Positions 14,165-23,074 of a DNA stretch of 34,296 nucleotides are shown piece after piece; position 1 is the first letter of the stretch; each line of letters opens with the position of its first letter. The translations under genes were made by a program, and so were the position numbers. A model generated the notes under the pieces. That model was not told the DNA's origin. It saw only the letters and a program-made list of their open reading frames with translations, and made no database searches. The stretch is taken from the NCBI GenBank assembly GCA_017889125.1, contig JAGHER010000168.1, forward strand, positions 1-34,296, given 5' to 3'. This DNA comes from Lachnospiraceae bacterium. Lineage in GTDB: Bacteria; Bacillota; Clostridia; Lachnospirales; Lachnospiraceae.

Positions 14165-15514
14165 ATGGGAAAGAATGTAACATTTGATTATGGAAAGGCT
14201 TCCTGCTTTATTTCAGAAGACGAGCTGAAAAATATGAAGGCGGCAGCTGAGTGCGCCAAGGAAGTGCTGACAAGCCGGTCCGGCGCGGGAAATGATTTCT
14301 GCGGATGGATTGATCTGCCGGTAGATTATGACAAAGAAGAGTTTGCAAGAATTAAAGAAGCTGCAAAGAAGATCCAGTCGGATTCCGACGTACTGCTGGT
14401 TATCGGCATCGGCGGTTCTTACCTGGGTGCCCGGGCGGCTATCGAATTCCTGTCCCACAGCTTTTACAATGTGCTTTCCAAGGACGCCAGAAAGACTCCG
14501 GAAATCTACTTTGTTGGCAACAGCATCAGCAGCAAGTATGTGAAGGATCTGGAGGATGTGCTGGAGGGCAAGGACTTCTCCATCAATATTATTTCCAAGT
14601 CCGGTACCACCACGGAGCCGGCCATCGCATTCCGCGTATTTAAGGATCTTCTGATTAAGAAGTACGGAAGAGAAGAGGCCAATAAGCGAATCTACGCCAC
14701 CACCGATAAGGCCAGAGGCGCGTTAAAGAGCCTTGCCAATGAAGAGGGCTACGAGTCCTTCGTGGTTCCGGATGATGTAGGCGGACGCTTCTCCGTGCTC
14801 ACTGCAGTAGGACTGCTGCCCATTGCCGTAAGCGGAGCCGACATTGACAAGCTGATGGAAGGTGCTGCTTCCATGAGAAAGATTGCTTTAGAGACGCCCT
14901 ATGAGTCCAATCCCTCTGTATTATATGCAGCGATCCGCAATATCCTGCTGAGAAAAGGCAAAAACGTAGAGGTAGTGGCCAACTATGAGCCAAGCCTTCA
15001 CTACGTATCTGAGTGGTGGAAGCAGCTGTATGGTGAGAGCGAGGGCAAGGATCAGAAGGGTATCTTCCCGGCAGCCGTGGATCTGACCACGGACCTGCAC
15101 TCCATGGGACAGTTTATCCAGGACGGCGCCCGGATCATGTTTGAGACGGTAATTAATGTGGAAGAATCTCCGGCTGAGATTGTGCTGGGGAAGGAAGAGG
15201 TAGATACGGACGGCATGAATTATCTGGCCGGCCAGACCGTAGATTTTGTCAATAAGAGCGCCATGAACGGAACGATTCTGGCTCACACCGATGGCCAGGT
15301 TCCCAACTTGATGGTGACGATTCCGGAGCAGAATGAATACTATCTGGGACAGCTGTTCTACTTCTTTGAGTTTGCCTGCGGCGTCAGCGGCTATCTGCTG
15401 GGTGTAAATCCCTTCAATCAGCCTGGCGTGGAGAGCTACAAGAAGAACATGTTTGCCCTCTTAGGAAAGCCCGGTTATGAGGAAGCCAGAGAGGCCCTGT
15501 TAAAGAGATTATAA
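14165..15514 (+). CDS. pgi: Glucose-6-phosphate isomerase
   Basis: The 449-residue enzyme interconverts glucose-6-phosphate and fructose-6-phosphate in glycolysis. Landmarks are [16 protein letters not shown] (phosphate binding), [15 protein letters not shown] (sugar-phosphate loop), [19 protein letters not shown] (PGI signature with the catalytic Arg), [15 protein letters not shown] and the C-terminal [15 protein letters not shown] (catalytic Lys region). It is the short bacterial type (about 450 residues) typical of Firmicutes. Start ATG 14165 follows GAGGAGAGG. It has its own promoter and a strong terminator. It complements glgC/glgD elsewhere in the window in sugar-phosphate supply. Confidence 0.97.
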   Translation: MGKNVTFDYGKASCFISEDELKNMKAAAECAKEVLTSRSGAGNDFCGWIDLPVDYDKEEFARIKEAAKKIQSDSDVLLVIGIGGSYLGARAAIEFLSHSFYNVLSKDARKTPEIYFVGNSISSKYVKDLEDVLEGKDFSINIISKSGTTTEPAIAFRVFKDLLIKKYGREEANKRIYATTDKARGALKSLANEEGYESFVVPDDVGGRFSVLTAVGLLPIAVSGADIDKLMEGAASMRKIALETPYESNPSVLYAAIRNILLRKGKNVEVVANYEPSLHYVSEWWKQLYGESEGKDQKGIFPAAVDLTTDLHSMGQFIQDGARIMFETVINVEESPAEIVLGKEEVDTDGMNYLAGQTVDFVNKSAMNGTILAHTDGQVPNLMVTIPEQNEYYLGQLFYFFEFACGVSGYLLGVNPFNQPGVESYKKNMFALLGKPGYEEAREALLKRL

Positions 15515-15543
15515 AGCCAGAATAAAAGCAGATTAATGAAAAG

Positions 15544-15600
15544 AAAGGGAGACAGAAAAGGATCGGCCGCATGCCGGTCCTCTGTCTCCTTTTCCTTTCC
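15544..15600 (+). terminator. Rho-independent terminator of pgi
   Basis: GGAGACAGA (15548-15556) pairs with TCTGTCTCC (15581-15589), and an inner GGC/GCC pairing extends the stem. TTTTCCTTT follows. Located 30 bases after the pgi stop. Confidence 0.85.
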
Positions 15601-15604
15601 CTGA

Positions 15605-15871
15605 TTATTCCTCAATCACCTGAAGCTCCAGGTAATCGAAATCAATCTCCTCCACAAAGCTGTCCTGGGAAAAGCGGGTCTTGTCATGCCGCTGAAACTC
15701 GCGGATATTGGCATCCAGCCAGATGGGCTGGCCCAGATCAAACTGATAGCAGATTTCTTCCAGAGATTGAAAGACCATCTGGGTGCGGGAGAGAGAGTAG
15801 TCCGAAATACAGATAACGGTGTCCTTTAAAAGGTGATTGTCCTTCCAGAGCTTACCCCACATGCGAAACAT
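15605..15871 (-). CDS. Small conserved Clostridia protein of unknown function
   Basis: The 88-residue protein starts at ATG 15871 behind AAAGGAGGT; an upstream in-frame start would add 10 residues without a site. It opens MFRMWGKLWKDNHLLKDTV and has a core CYQFDLGQPIWLDANIREFQ and FVEEIDFDYLELQVIEE. I recall similar small uncharacterised proteins in Lachnospiraceae, but no named domain. The acidic C-terminus and lack of membrane segments suggest a cytoplasmic protein. Its promoter (TGGACA, 17 bp, TATAAT) and a perfect leader palindrome lie upstream. It is convergent with pgi. Confidence 0.72.
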   Translation of the reverse strand: MFRMWGKLWKDNHLLKDTVICISDYSLSRTQMVFQSLEEICYQFDLGQPIWLDANIREFQRHDKTRFSQDSFVEEIDFDYLELQVIEE

Positions 15872-15902
15872 CGCCGATACCTCCTTTCGCGGTTTGCGCA
15901 CA

Positions 15903-15923
15903 CTGGGATTTTAAAAATCCCAG
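15903..15923 (-). promoter_or_regulatory. Perfect 10-bp inverted repeat in the leader of the small conserved gene
   Basis: CTGGGATTTT, one base, then AAAATCCCAG. It starts about 6 bases downstream of the predicted minus-strand transcription start, so it could be an operator or a leader hairpin. An 11-base gap separates the end of the palindrome from the ribosome-site region. Confidence 0.55.
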
Positions 15924-15935
15924 GTTCTGTCTCAC

Positions 15936-15964
15936 ATTATACGATGAAGGAAGAGGTCTGTCCA
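15936..15964 (-). promoter_or_regulatory. Promoter of the small conserved gene
   Basis: On the minus strand TGGACA (complement of 15959-15964), 17 bp, TATAAT (complement of 15936-15941). Confidence 0.6.
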
Positions 15965-15982
15965 GCTGGATTTCTTTGGGCT

Positions 15983-16042
15983 GGAAAATGCGGCGATGGA
16001 AAGTGCAGCGATGGAAAGTGCAGCGATGAAAAATGCGGCGCA
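15983..16042. repeat. 15-bp tandem repeat, four copies
   Basis: Units start at 15983, 15998, 16013 and 16028 with consensus GGAAAGTGCAGCGAT. The middle two are identical; the outer two differ at 2-4 bases. They lie in the spacer upstream of the coiled-coil membrane protein. A related motif occurs at 21149-21214. Confidence 0.85.
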
Positions 16043-16156
16043 GGAAATCTGCTTGTCTCCCGGCACATTTTGTAGTAAGCTTATAAGTAGCGAGTTGACT
16101 TAAGACGAAAATGACCGTACAGAAGGAATGGGAAAAGTACGGTGAAGGAGAACAAT

Positions 16157-17269
16157 ATGACACAGCCTGCTACAGATCAGAGCGCGCTGCTTTCAGAGGC
16201 CAGGCAGGCGGTGGAGAATCTGAACCGGATGAAGACGGAGCGCGGCCAGCTGGATCTGGAAGAAAAGCAGCTGCGCAGGCAGCTGGATGCAGAGCGGAAG
16301 GCGGCAGAGGATTCCATCGCACTGACGGTAAAGAAGCGGCGGGAAGAGATTAATTCAAGCTATGATAAAGAGATTGCCAAGGGGCAGGACCGGCTGCGGA
16401 GAGCCAGGCAGAAGCGGGAGAAGGCCAAGAATCAGGGAATGCGGGAGCGGATTGCTGAGGAAACCTCTGCCCTTCACGCCCATAATCGGGAGCTCAGGCT
16501 GAAGCTGCGCAGCCTCCTTCAGAAGGAGCGGCTTCCGCGCTTTTGCGGAAGCACCTGGTATTATGCCCTTTATATGCCGCGGACGCTTAAGGAGATCGGG
16601 ATGCTGATTTTGTTCATCCTCTTTTTCTTTGCGGCCCTCCCCTGGGGGATTTACCTGTTAATCGGAGAGACGGTGCGGAAAAGCTGGATGCTGATTGTGA
16701 TTTATCTTCTGGATATTCTGGGAACGGGCGGGCTTTATCTGGCGGTGGCCAATCACACCAAAGTGGGGCACCTGGAGGCGGTGCGGCAGGGACGGCTGAT
16801 TCGCGACACCATTTACGCCAATCAGAAAAAGATCCGCCTGATTACGAATACCATCCGCCGGGACAGGAATGAAGCCATCTATGATCTGGAAAAGTATGAC
16901 GATGAGATTGCCCGGACAGAGCAGGAGCTGGCGGAGATCACCCGGAAGAAGCAGGAGGCCTTATCGACCTTTGACTCCGTGACCCGGAACATTATCTCCG
17001 ATGAGATCTGGAACAACAGCAAGGATAAGATTGACTACCTTCAGGAAGAGCAGGCGAAGAGGGAACAGCGGCTGGAGGCAGCTGACCAGCAGATTAAGAG
17101 CCTGTCCCTGGAGATCACTGACCGGTATGAGAGCTATATTGGAAAAGAGTTTATGCAGCCGGAACGACTGGAGGAGCTTTCACGGCTGATCCGCTCCGGC
17201 CAGGCGGCCAATTTAAGCGATGCCGTCAGCCAGTACAAGGCCGGCAGAAATGCGCCCCGGGAGGAGTAA
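16157..17269 (+). CDS. Coiled-coil membrane protein of unknown function
   Basis: The 370-residue protein starts at ATG 16157 with AAGGAG 6 bases upstream; a GTG at 16142 is in frame but overlaps that site. The layout is symmetric: a long charged helix (about 10-125, rich in Arg, Lys, Glu, Gln), two transmembrane helices (about 150-172, IGMLILFILFFFAALPWGIYLL; about 180-202, MLIVIYLLDILGTGGLYLAV) and another long coiled coil (about 215-340). Both coiled coils would face the same side of the membrane. I recognise no enzymatic motif; a scaffold or membrane-tethering role is a guess. A bidirectional terminator follows. Confidence 0.72.
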   Translation: MTQPATDQSALLSEARQAVENLNRMKTERGQLDLEEKQLRRQLDAERKAAEDSIALTVKKRREEINSSYDKEIAKGQDRLRRARQKREKAKNQGMRERIAEETSALHAHNRELRLKLRSLLQKERLPRFCGSTWYYALYMPRTLKEIGMLILFILFFFAALPWGIYLLIGETVRKSWMLIVIYLLDILGTGGLYLAVANHTKVGHLEAVRQGRLIRDTIYANQKKIRLITNTIRRDRNEAIYDLEKYDDEIARTEQELAEITRKKQEALSTFDSVTRNIISDEIWNNSKDKIDYLQEEQAKREQRLEAADQQIKSLSLEITDRYESYIGKEFMQPERLEELSRLIRSGQAANLSDAVSQYKAGRNAPREE

Positions 17270-17335
17270 AGAAGCTGCAGTAAAAGCGAAGGCAGCCATA
17301 GAAATGAGCAGACGGCTGAAAACAAAGACAATCCT

Positions 17336-17376
17336 AAAAATGTGGCCATTTCCATCAGGAAATGACCACATTTTTT
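17336..17376. terminator. Bidirectional terminator overlapping the 3' end of the YjjW gene
   Basis: TGTGG and CATTTCC (17341-17353) pair with GGAAATG and CCACA (17358-17370), with one C/A mismatch. A runs before and T runs after give a U-tract on both strands (TTTTTT on plus, TTTTT on minus). The stop codon of the minus-strand gene (17355-17357) lies in the 4-base loop. Confidence 0.88.
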
Positions 17377-18206
17377 ACGCCCATATCCCAGGCAATCTGG
17401 CGCAGGGATTCCATGGTTTTATCATCCGGAACAGGAATATTGGCATATTCCCTGCGGACGCCGAAGGGGCGGAACTTAATCAGCTTGTAGCGGACATTGG
17501 GCCAGGAGGCGATCAGGCTGCTTCCCAGGCGCACGGTTTTTTCATTATCCACCACTCCGGGAACCACTACTGTCCGGATCTCGTAAAGCTTATCTAAGGA
17601 GGCGGCCAGCTGGATATTTTCCACCACCTGGTTTACGCCAAGGCCGGTAAGGCGAAGATGATCCTCCTGGTCACCGGCTTTTAGGTCGATCATGGTCTTG
17701 TCGGTAACCTGCAGGAGAGACGGGTAAGCCTTCAGGGGAACCTGACCGTTTGTATCGATAAAGGTGGTTTTCCCCGTCTCCTTAACCAGGGAAAACAGCG
17801 CGGTGAGGAAATCAGGATGAAGCATGCACTCGCCGCCGGAGGTGGTGATGCCGCTGATAAAGGGAAGATTCGGCAGCACCTCCTGGAACACCTGCTCCGG
17901 CGTCAGGTTACGGATCCGGGGCGAGGCGCTGTGGGGGCAGGTGCGGATGCAGGTATCGCAGCCGCAGCATTTGGTGTGGTCAAAGGCTACCCGCCCATCC
18001 TGAAGGGAAAGGGCGCCCACGGGGCAGGCCGCAGCGCATTTGCCGCAGGCCCTGCACATGGAGATGGTCTCCGGATTGTGGCAGTAGAGACAGTTCTGGT
18101 TGCAGCCCTGAAGGAATACAGCCGTCCGGTTTCCGTAGCCGTCCACACTGCTGAAGGGAATGATTTTGTTGACTGGCGCGGTAATCGGGCCATTAAGCTT
18201 TGCCAT
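17355..18206 (-). CDS. yjjW: YjjW-family glycyl-radical enzyme activase
   Basis: The 283-residue radical SAM enzyme would use SAM and a [4Fe-4S] cluster to put a glycyl radical on a partner enzyme. Landmarks are the radical SAM cysteines in CNQNCLYCHNPE (CxxxCxxC, about 35-42); two ferredoxin-like clusters CRACGKCAAACP and CCGCDTCIRTCP (about 51-92), the mark of the activase group with extra clusters; and TTSGGECMLHPDF (SAM binding). Length and order match YjjW. No glycyl-radical enzyme lies in this window, so the partner is elsewhere. Start ATG 18206 has a weak site (GAGG). It follows the yhaN-like gene by only 25 bp on the same strand, suggesting co-transcription. Confidence 0.87.
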   Translation of the reverse strand: MAKLNGPITAPVNKIIPFSSVDGYGNRTAVFLQGCNQNCLYCHNPETISMCRACGKCAAACPVGALSLQDGRVAFDHTKCCGCDTCIRTCPHSASPRIRNLTPEQVFQEVLPNLPFISGITTSGGECMLHPDFLTALFSLVKETGKTTFIDTNGQVPLKAYPSLLQVTDKTMIDLKAGDQEDHLRLTGLGVNQVVENIQLAASLDKLYEIRTVVVPGVVDNEKTVRLGSSLIASWPNVRYKLIKFRPFGVRREYANIPVPDDKTMESLRQIAWDMGVKNVVIS

Positions 18207-18231
18207 TTGTTTATCCTCATTATCTATTTTT

Positions 18232-20064
18232 CTAAATCGTAATCAAGTTAAACCCAATCTGATTCGCCCTAAGCATCTGCGCTTCCCGCTGATGGCAGGT
18301 AAACATAATAATCTGTCCATCGGCGGCAGAAGCCAGCCACTTCAGGGCGGAGCGGAGCCGCTCGTCATCGTAGAGGACAAAGCTGTCATCAAAGATCAGA
18401 GGCATCTTTTCCGGGCCGGACTGAATCAGCCGGGCGGCGGCCAGGCGAAGGGCCAGATAGATCTGATCCATGGTGCCGGAGCTGACCTGCTCCATAGGCA
18501 CCAGCTTGGTTTTGGTGTTCATAAAGACGTTCAGGTTCTCGTCTACGCTCATGCTGTTGTAGATGCCGCCGGTGATGCCGGTAATCAGATCTGAGGCCTC
18601 CTTATTGAGATAAAGGCCGAAGGAATCCCGGATGGAGGTGGAAAGCTCCGTCATGGTCTCCTGAGCCAGGTCGATGGCGGCCAGCTCCTGGGAGATCCGG
18701 TCATTCTCCCGGATGATTTCCTTTAAGCCCTCCGCCTGGGTCTTTAAGGCGGCCAGATGCTCCAGCTTCTTTTCTAACTCCCACTGGCTCTTCATCTGCT
18801 TTTCAATCTCCGTGCCGAAATCCGACTGGCGGAGGGAAAGCTCCTCCATCTGCTTTTCCAGACTTGCGGCGGTCTCCTGGGAGGAGAGGACAGCCCGGCT
18901 GAGACGGCGAAATTCTGCCATCCGCTGGGAAAATGCTTCCATGGCTTCCGGGCTTACGGTCTCATCGCCTAAGTGGCGGGAGAGGATCTCCTGGAGAAGC
19001 TTCTGGCTGTAATCCATGTCCTTGCGGTTCCCATTGTTCCTGGCCAGGAAGTAAATGCCGCCGCCCACAGACAGGAGGGCTGCCACAAACAGCAGCAGAG
19101 AGGGAAGGCGGAAGCCCGCGTGAGAGGAAAACATCAGTACAGCACCGCCCACGGCCAAAAGGACGCCCAGAATCAGGAAGATAGGCGGAGCCGCCTTGCG
19201 GGAGGATTTCTCGCAGAGGGCCTTTGCCCGGGCGTAATCCTCGTAGACTTCCTTTCCATGGGCCTCGTAGGCTTGGATGGAGGCTTCGTCGGTAAACTGG
19301 CTGCTTTCCAGCACCTGGCGGCCCCGGGCGATCTTCTGAAGAAGCTCCTCCCGCTCCTTCCGCAGGGTCTCTAGCTGGGCCTTTGCCTGGGCCTTTTTCT
19401 CCTGGTATTCCGTCAGATGGTTTTCATACTCCGGAGCCGCGGCCTCCTTCTCCAGATTCCGGATATCGCCCAGGACGGTGGTGTAGGTCCTGGCGGCCTC
19501 TGGGGCCTGCTGGCGCTCCAATTCCTTGCGCTGGGCTTTTAAGAAGGCGGAGGCTTTGGTAATATTGAGGGCCATGCTGCCCGTGGTGTTCATATTGGCA
19601 ATGTAATTTTTCAGCTCCGTCACCATGCCGCTGTCAGTGGCGCTTTTCAGCTGGCCGATGCTGATGGTATTGATATAGGAGGTTTCATTGAGGCCGCAGA
19701 GAAGCCGGTCCATAAAGGCCCGGGTGGGCTCCACCTGCTTTCCCTCCGTCTCGTCAACGATGGTAAAATCCCGTGGATTCTGAAAATCCCGCTGGATCCG
19801 GTAGATATGGCCGCCGGATTCTAAGCGGAGACGCCCCCCGTAGCCGCCTTTGGAATCCCAGGGCTTGTACCGGCTGAACTGGTCGGTGCGGGCCGCCCGC
19901 CCCCGCTGACGCTCCATGCCAAAGAGCATGGCGCGGATGAAGGTGTGAAGGGTAGATTTGCCCGCTTCATTTTTTCCATAAATCACGTTAAGCCCCTCTT
20001 CAAAGGAGATGGAGCAGTCGTGAAATTTTCCGAATCCGTCAATGTGCAAGTCGAGAAGCTTCAT
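18232..20064 (-). CDS. SbcC/YhaN-like AAA ATPase with coiled coil and internal membrane segment
   Basis: The 610-residue protein is an SMC/Rad50-type ATPase. Walker A is GKNEAGKST (about 30-38). The C-terminal part has the ABC-type signature VSSGTMDQIYLALRLAAARL and Walker B PLIFDDSFVLYDDERL. Coiled-coil arms lie between, interrupted by a hydrophobic hairpin (about 300-350, FLILGVLLAVGGAVLMF and LLLFVAALLSVGGGIYFLA) that looks membrane-embedded, a feature of YhaN-like proteins. It is much shorter than Bacillus YhaN (about 960 residues), with reduced arms. It overlaps the phosphoesterase gene by 4 bases (ATGA), so the two are translationally coupled and likely form an Mre11/Rad50-like nuclease complex. 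Start ATG 20064 has GAAAGGAG. Confidence 0.85.
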   Translation of the reverse strand: MKLLDLHIDGFGKFHDCSISFEEGLNVIYGKNEAGKSTLHTFIRAMLFGMERQRGRAARTDQFSRYKPWDSKGGYGGRLRLESGGHIYRIQRDFQNPRDFTIVDETEGKQVEPTRAFMDRLLCGLNETSYINTISIGQLKSATDSGMVTELKNYIANMNTTGSMALNITKASAFLKAQRKELERQQAPEAARTYTTVLGDIRNLEKEAAAPEYENHLTEYQEKKAQAKAQLETLRKEREELLQKIARGRQVLESSQFTDEASIQAYEAHGKEVYEDYARAKALCEKSSRKAAPPIFLILGVLLAVGGAVLMFSSHAGFRLPSLLLFVAALLSVGGGIYFLARNNGNRKDMDYSQKLLQEILSRHLGDETVSPEAMEAFSQRMAEFRRLSRAVLSSQETAASLEKQMEELSLRQSDFGTEIEKQMKSQWELEKKLEHLAALKTQAEGLKEIIRENDRISQELAAIDLAQETMTELSTSIRDSFGLYLNKEASDLITGITGGIYNSMSVDENLNVFMNTKTKLVPMEQVSSGTMDQIYLALRLAAARLIQSGPEKMPLIFDDSFVLYDDERLRSALKWLASAADGQIIMFTCHQREAQMLRANQIGFNLITI

Positions 20065-21137
20065 GGCTGGCTCCTTTCATCCGTGGTTTTCAAGAGGGCG
20101 TTGATGCCGTAGTACAGGGCCTTTTTCTCCACCGGGCTCATATTTTCCTTCTGCAGGGCCCGGATGAAAAAGCCGATCATATCCCCGGGATGCTCGGCAA
20201 AAAGCTGGGCAAAATCGTACTGGGGCTCGGTGCTGTCCACCATCTCAATGATGCGGAACCGGGATTCCAGCACATCCAGGTCAAAATGGATATCCGGATC
20301 GCGCATGCCCCGGATAATGAAGCGGTAAATATGCTGAAGGCCCCGGGACTGGATCTCCTGGGAAATCCGCGCAGCCAACTCGCCGTTTGTGGTCTTGGGC
20401 GTGACGCTTACGGCCAGGGAGATGTACTGGGCCTGGCTCATGGGAATAAATTCCAGAGCCGTCACCTGTCTGGACACAGGGCTGATCTCCCCGAAAAAGA
20501 TGCCGTGAGGGCCGGTCTCCGTCTTGTCTAAGGGCTCCGGGGAGCCGCAGAAGGCCGCTCGCCGGTCTAAGAGCACCTGGGGCTTGTGAATATGTCCCAG
20601 GGCAATGTAGGAAAACGGCGACTGGGCCAGGCGGCTCCGCTCAATGGGCAGATGGCGGCTGTCGCCTCCGTGGGCCAGAAGGATCTGAATCCGGCCGTTG
20701 TCCTTCACATCCAGTGTGTTGAGACGGGGCTCCGTGATCTCCGCCGTGTGGTAGCTGAAGCCGTAAATCTGGGCATTGCAGTCCTCAAAAACCACGGAGT
20801 CCATCTCCTCTTTCATCAGAAACGTCACATTGGGGCACCAGGTAAAGCTCATGAGGGCGGAATTGGGGCGCACCCGGTCATGATTTCCGGCGATGATGAC
20901 CACCCGGACAGATGGTATGGTGGAGAAAAGGTAATTCACCTCTTTTAAATCCCGGGCAAGGGGCTGACGGTGGAAGAGATCACCGGTGATGAAGAGAAAA
21001 TCCACATCCCGCTCTCTGGCCTGTCGGATGATCTCTTCAAAGGTGTCCCGGATTGCCTGGGCACGTTCTCTGGACCAGGGATGGTCGCAGTCAGGACTCA
21101 TCCCCAGATGGATATCCCCTGTATGAATAAATTTCAT
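20061..21137 (-). CDS. SbcD/YhaO-like DNA repair metallophosphoesterase
   Basis: The 358-residue protein carries the Mre11/SbcD phosphoesterase motifs in order: HTGDIHLG, FITGDLFHRQ, IAGNHDRVRP, LLAHGGDS and ALGHIHKPQ. These bind two metal ions (usually Mn) for nuclease activity on DNA ends. A C-terminal cap of about 120 residues follows. It is the partner of the SbcC/YhaN-like ATPase, whose start overlaps its stop by 4 bases. Start ATG 21137 follows AAGGAGAAGG. The spacer upstream holds three imperfect 22-23 bp repeats and no clear promoter. Confidence 0.9.
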   Translation of the reverse strand: MKFIHTGDIHLGMSPDCDHPWSRERAQAIRDTFEEIIRQARERDVDFLFITGDLFHRQPLARDLKEVNYLFSTIPSVRVVIIAGNHDRVRPNSALMSFTWCPNVTFLMKEEMDSVVFEDCNAQIYGFSYHTAEITEPRLNTLDVKDNGRIQILLAHGGDSRHLPIERSRLAQSPFSYIALGHIHKPQVLLDRRAAFCGSPEPLDKTETGPHGIFFGEISPVSRQVTALEFIPMSQAQYISLAVSVTPKTTNGELAARISQEIQSRGLQHIYRFIIRGMRDPDIHFDLDVLESRFRIIEMVDSTEPQYDFAQLFAEHPGDMIGFFIRALQKENMSPVEKKALYYGINALLKTTDERSQP

Positions 21138-21148
21138 TTCCTTCTCCT

Positions 21149-21214
21149 TAAAGTGCAGCGGTATGGAAAATAAAGTGCAGCATCATGAAAAAATAAAACG
21201 CAGCATCATAGAAA
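21149..21214. repeat. 22-23 bp tandem repeat, three imperfect copies
   Basis: Units begin TAAAGTGCAGC at 21149 and 21171 and TAAAACGCAGC at 21194, each ending in ATGGAAAA or a similar stretch. They lie just upstream of the yhaO-like gene. The shared core AAAGTGCAGC...ATGGAAA also appears in the 15-bp repeats at 15983-16042. I see nothing else convincing in the rest of 21215-21344. Confidence 0.75.
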
Positions 21215-21344
21215 AACAACGTGCGAAAAGCGTGGAAGAAATTACCGCGGCCGGCCTCCGGAAACCTGTGCTAAACTTTTGAAGATCGCGCAAGCACGGG
21301 AATGCCGGGGCTCATGCCGCGGTGCCCTTGTCAGAAAGCGGGCA

Positions 21345-22736
21345 TTACAGCTCGCAGTTGTTGACGGTTCTGGGGAAGGGGATCACGTCGCGGATATTGG
21401 ACATGCCGGTCAGGTACATCACGCACCGCTCAAATCCCAGTCCGAAGCCGGCGTGGCGTGCAGAACCGTACTTGCGCAGATCCAGATAGAAGCCGTAATC
21501 CTCCTGCTTCAGGCCAAGCTCGTCCATGCGGGCCACCAGCTTCTCGTAGCTGTCCTCTCTCTGGCTGCCGCCGATGATCTCGCCGATGCCCGGCACCAGG
21601 CAGTCCATAGCGGCTACGGTCTTTCCGTCGTCATTGAGCTTCATGTAGAAGGCCTTGATCTCCTTGGGGTAATCGGTGACGAAAAGCGGGCGTTTGAAGA
21701 TTTCCTCCGTCAGATACCGCTCATGCTCCGTCTGCAGATCGCAGCCCCAGAATACCTTGTATTCGAATTTGTCATTGTGCTCCTCCAGCAGGCGAATAGC
21801 CTCGGTGTAGGTCACATGGCCGAACTGGGAGTTTAACACGTGGTTTAAGCGCTCTAACAGGCCCTTGTCCACAAACTGATTGAAGAAATTCATCTCCTCC
21901 GGCGCTTCCTCCAGTACATAGCGGATCACGTATTTCAACATGCTCTCGGCCAGAGCCATATTGTCATTTAAGTCGGCAAAGGCCATCTCCGGCTCGATCA
22001 TCCAGAACTCTGCCGCGTGGCGGGTGGTATTGGAATTCTCCGCCCGGAAGGTGGGGCCGAAGGTGTAAATATTGCGGAAGGCCATAGCATAGGTCTCACC
22101 ATTTAACTGGCCGCTTACGGTCAGATTGGTGGGCTTTCCGAAGAAATCCTGGGTATAATCAATGGCGCCCTCCTCAGTCTTGGGGATATTGTTTAAATCC
22201 ATGGTGGTCACCTGGAACATCTCTCCGGCGCCCTCGCAGTCGCTGCCGGTGATTAAGGGCGTGTGCACGTACACAAAGCCCTGCTCCTGGAAATACTTGT
22301 GGATTGCGTAGGCGATCAGGGAGCGAACCCGGAATACGGCCTGGAAGGTATTGGTCCGGGGACGCAGATGGGAGATGGTTCGCAGATACTCGAAGGAATG
22401 ACGCTTCTTCTGCAGGGGGTAATCCGGAGCGGTGGCTCCCTCCAGGGTCACCTCTGTGGCCTGGATCTCAAAGGGCTGCTTCGCCTGGGGAGTGGGGGTG
22501 AGGATACCCTTTACCAGCACAGCGCTGCCTACGCCAAGCTTTGCAGTCTGGGCGAAATTATCCATGGTATCATGGTAAACCACCTGAATAGGCTCAAAGA
22601 AGGTGCCGTCGCTGACCACCAGGAAGCCGAAGGCCTTGGAGTCGCGGTTGCTGCGCACCCAGCCGCCGATGGAAACTTCTTTATTAAAATAAGTCTCCGG
22701 ATTTTTGTGAAGCTCTTTAACGGTTATTAAATTCAT
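21345..22736 (-). CDS. asnS: Asparagine-tRNA ligase
   Basis: The 463-residue class II synthetase charges tRNA-Asn with asparagine using ATP. An OB-fold anticodon-binding domain (about 15-100, [19 protein letters not shown]) is followed by the catalytic core: motif 2 as [20 protein letters not shown] and motif 3 as [15 protein letters not shown] with DVIPFPRT at the end. The size equals the family norm. The start at 22736 has AAAGGAG upstream. Its promoter (TTGAAT, 17 bp, TATAAT, minus strand) leaves a leader of only about 50 bases, so no T-box fits. The next minus-strand gene is 207 bp away and separate. Confidence 0.97.
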   Translation of the reverse strand: MNLITVKELHKNPETYFNKEVSIGGWVRSNRDSKAFGFLVVSDGTFFEPIQVVYHDTMDNFAQTAKLGVGSAVLVKGILTPTPQAKQPFEIQATEVTLEGATAPDYPLQKKRHSFEYLRTISHLRPRTNTFQAVFRVRSLIAYAIHKYFQEQGFVYVHTPLITGSDCEGAGEMFQVTTMDLNNIPKTEEGAIDYTQDFFGKPTNLTVSGQLNGETYAMAFRNIYTFGPTFRAENSNTTRHAAEFWMIEPEMAFADLNDNMALAESMLKYVIRYVLEEAPEEMNFFNQFVDKGLLERLNHVLNSQFGHVTYTEAIRLLEEHNDKFEYKVFWGCDLQTEHERYLTEEIFKRPLFVTDYPKEIKAFYMKLNDDGKTVAAMDCLVPGIGEIIGGSQREDSYEKLVARMDELGLKQEDYGFYLDLRKYGSARHAGFGLGFERCVMYLTGMSNIRDVIPFPRTVNNCEL

Positions 22737-22791
22737 GACAGTGTGTCTCCTTTAGTGAATATTCTGACTTAAGAAAAGGTCTTTGGCTTCG

Positions 22792-22820
22792 ATTATACTG
22801 TATTTTCATTGCTGATTCAA
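22792..22820 (-). promoter_or_regulatory. Promoter of asnS
   Basis: On the minus strand TTGAAT (complement of 22815-22820), 17 bp, TATAAT (complement of 22792-22797), about 55 bases before the start codon. Confidence 0.65.
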
Positions 22821-22989
22821 GGCCTGGAAGGACTTTTGCCGCCCTTTCCGGCGCGCCCTGGGAGGTCCGGCGCCCCGTATTGCGGCTGGAAGGGTACAGA
22901 GCATACAGTAAATGGGAAATTTAGGATAGACTGGAATAAAATGTAAGAAAAATGTCATAAAATGTAGAACAATGCACAAATTATGCTGT

Positions 22990-23036
22990 TTGACAAAAAA
23001 ATATTTGTTCACTATTTATGAATTGTATGCTATAAT
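22990..23036 (+). promoter_or_regulatory. Promoters of the glgC-glgD-spoVG region
   Basis: A perfect TTGACA (22990-22995) with TATTTA 17 bp downstream, and an extended -10 TGCTATAAT (23028-23036), lie 40-80 bases before glgC. The stretch 22821-22989 between the divergent promoters is non-coding; AAAATGT recurs three times near 22938-22968 with roughly helical spacing. Confidence 0.6.
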
Positions 23037-23074
23037 ACATGTACAACAAAAATACTACAGCAAGAGGTGATAAC

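Noticed and set aside
15983-16042. CRISPR-like array
   Set aside because: Units are contiguous 15-bp direct repeats with no spacers, and no cas genes are present.
22737-22800. T-box leader of asnS
   Set aside because: Predicted leader is only about 50 bases; no specifier stem or T-box sequence seen.
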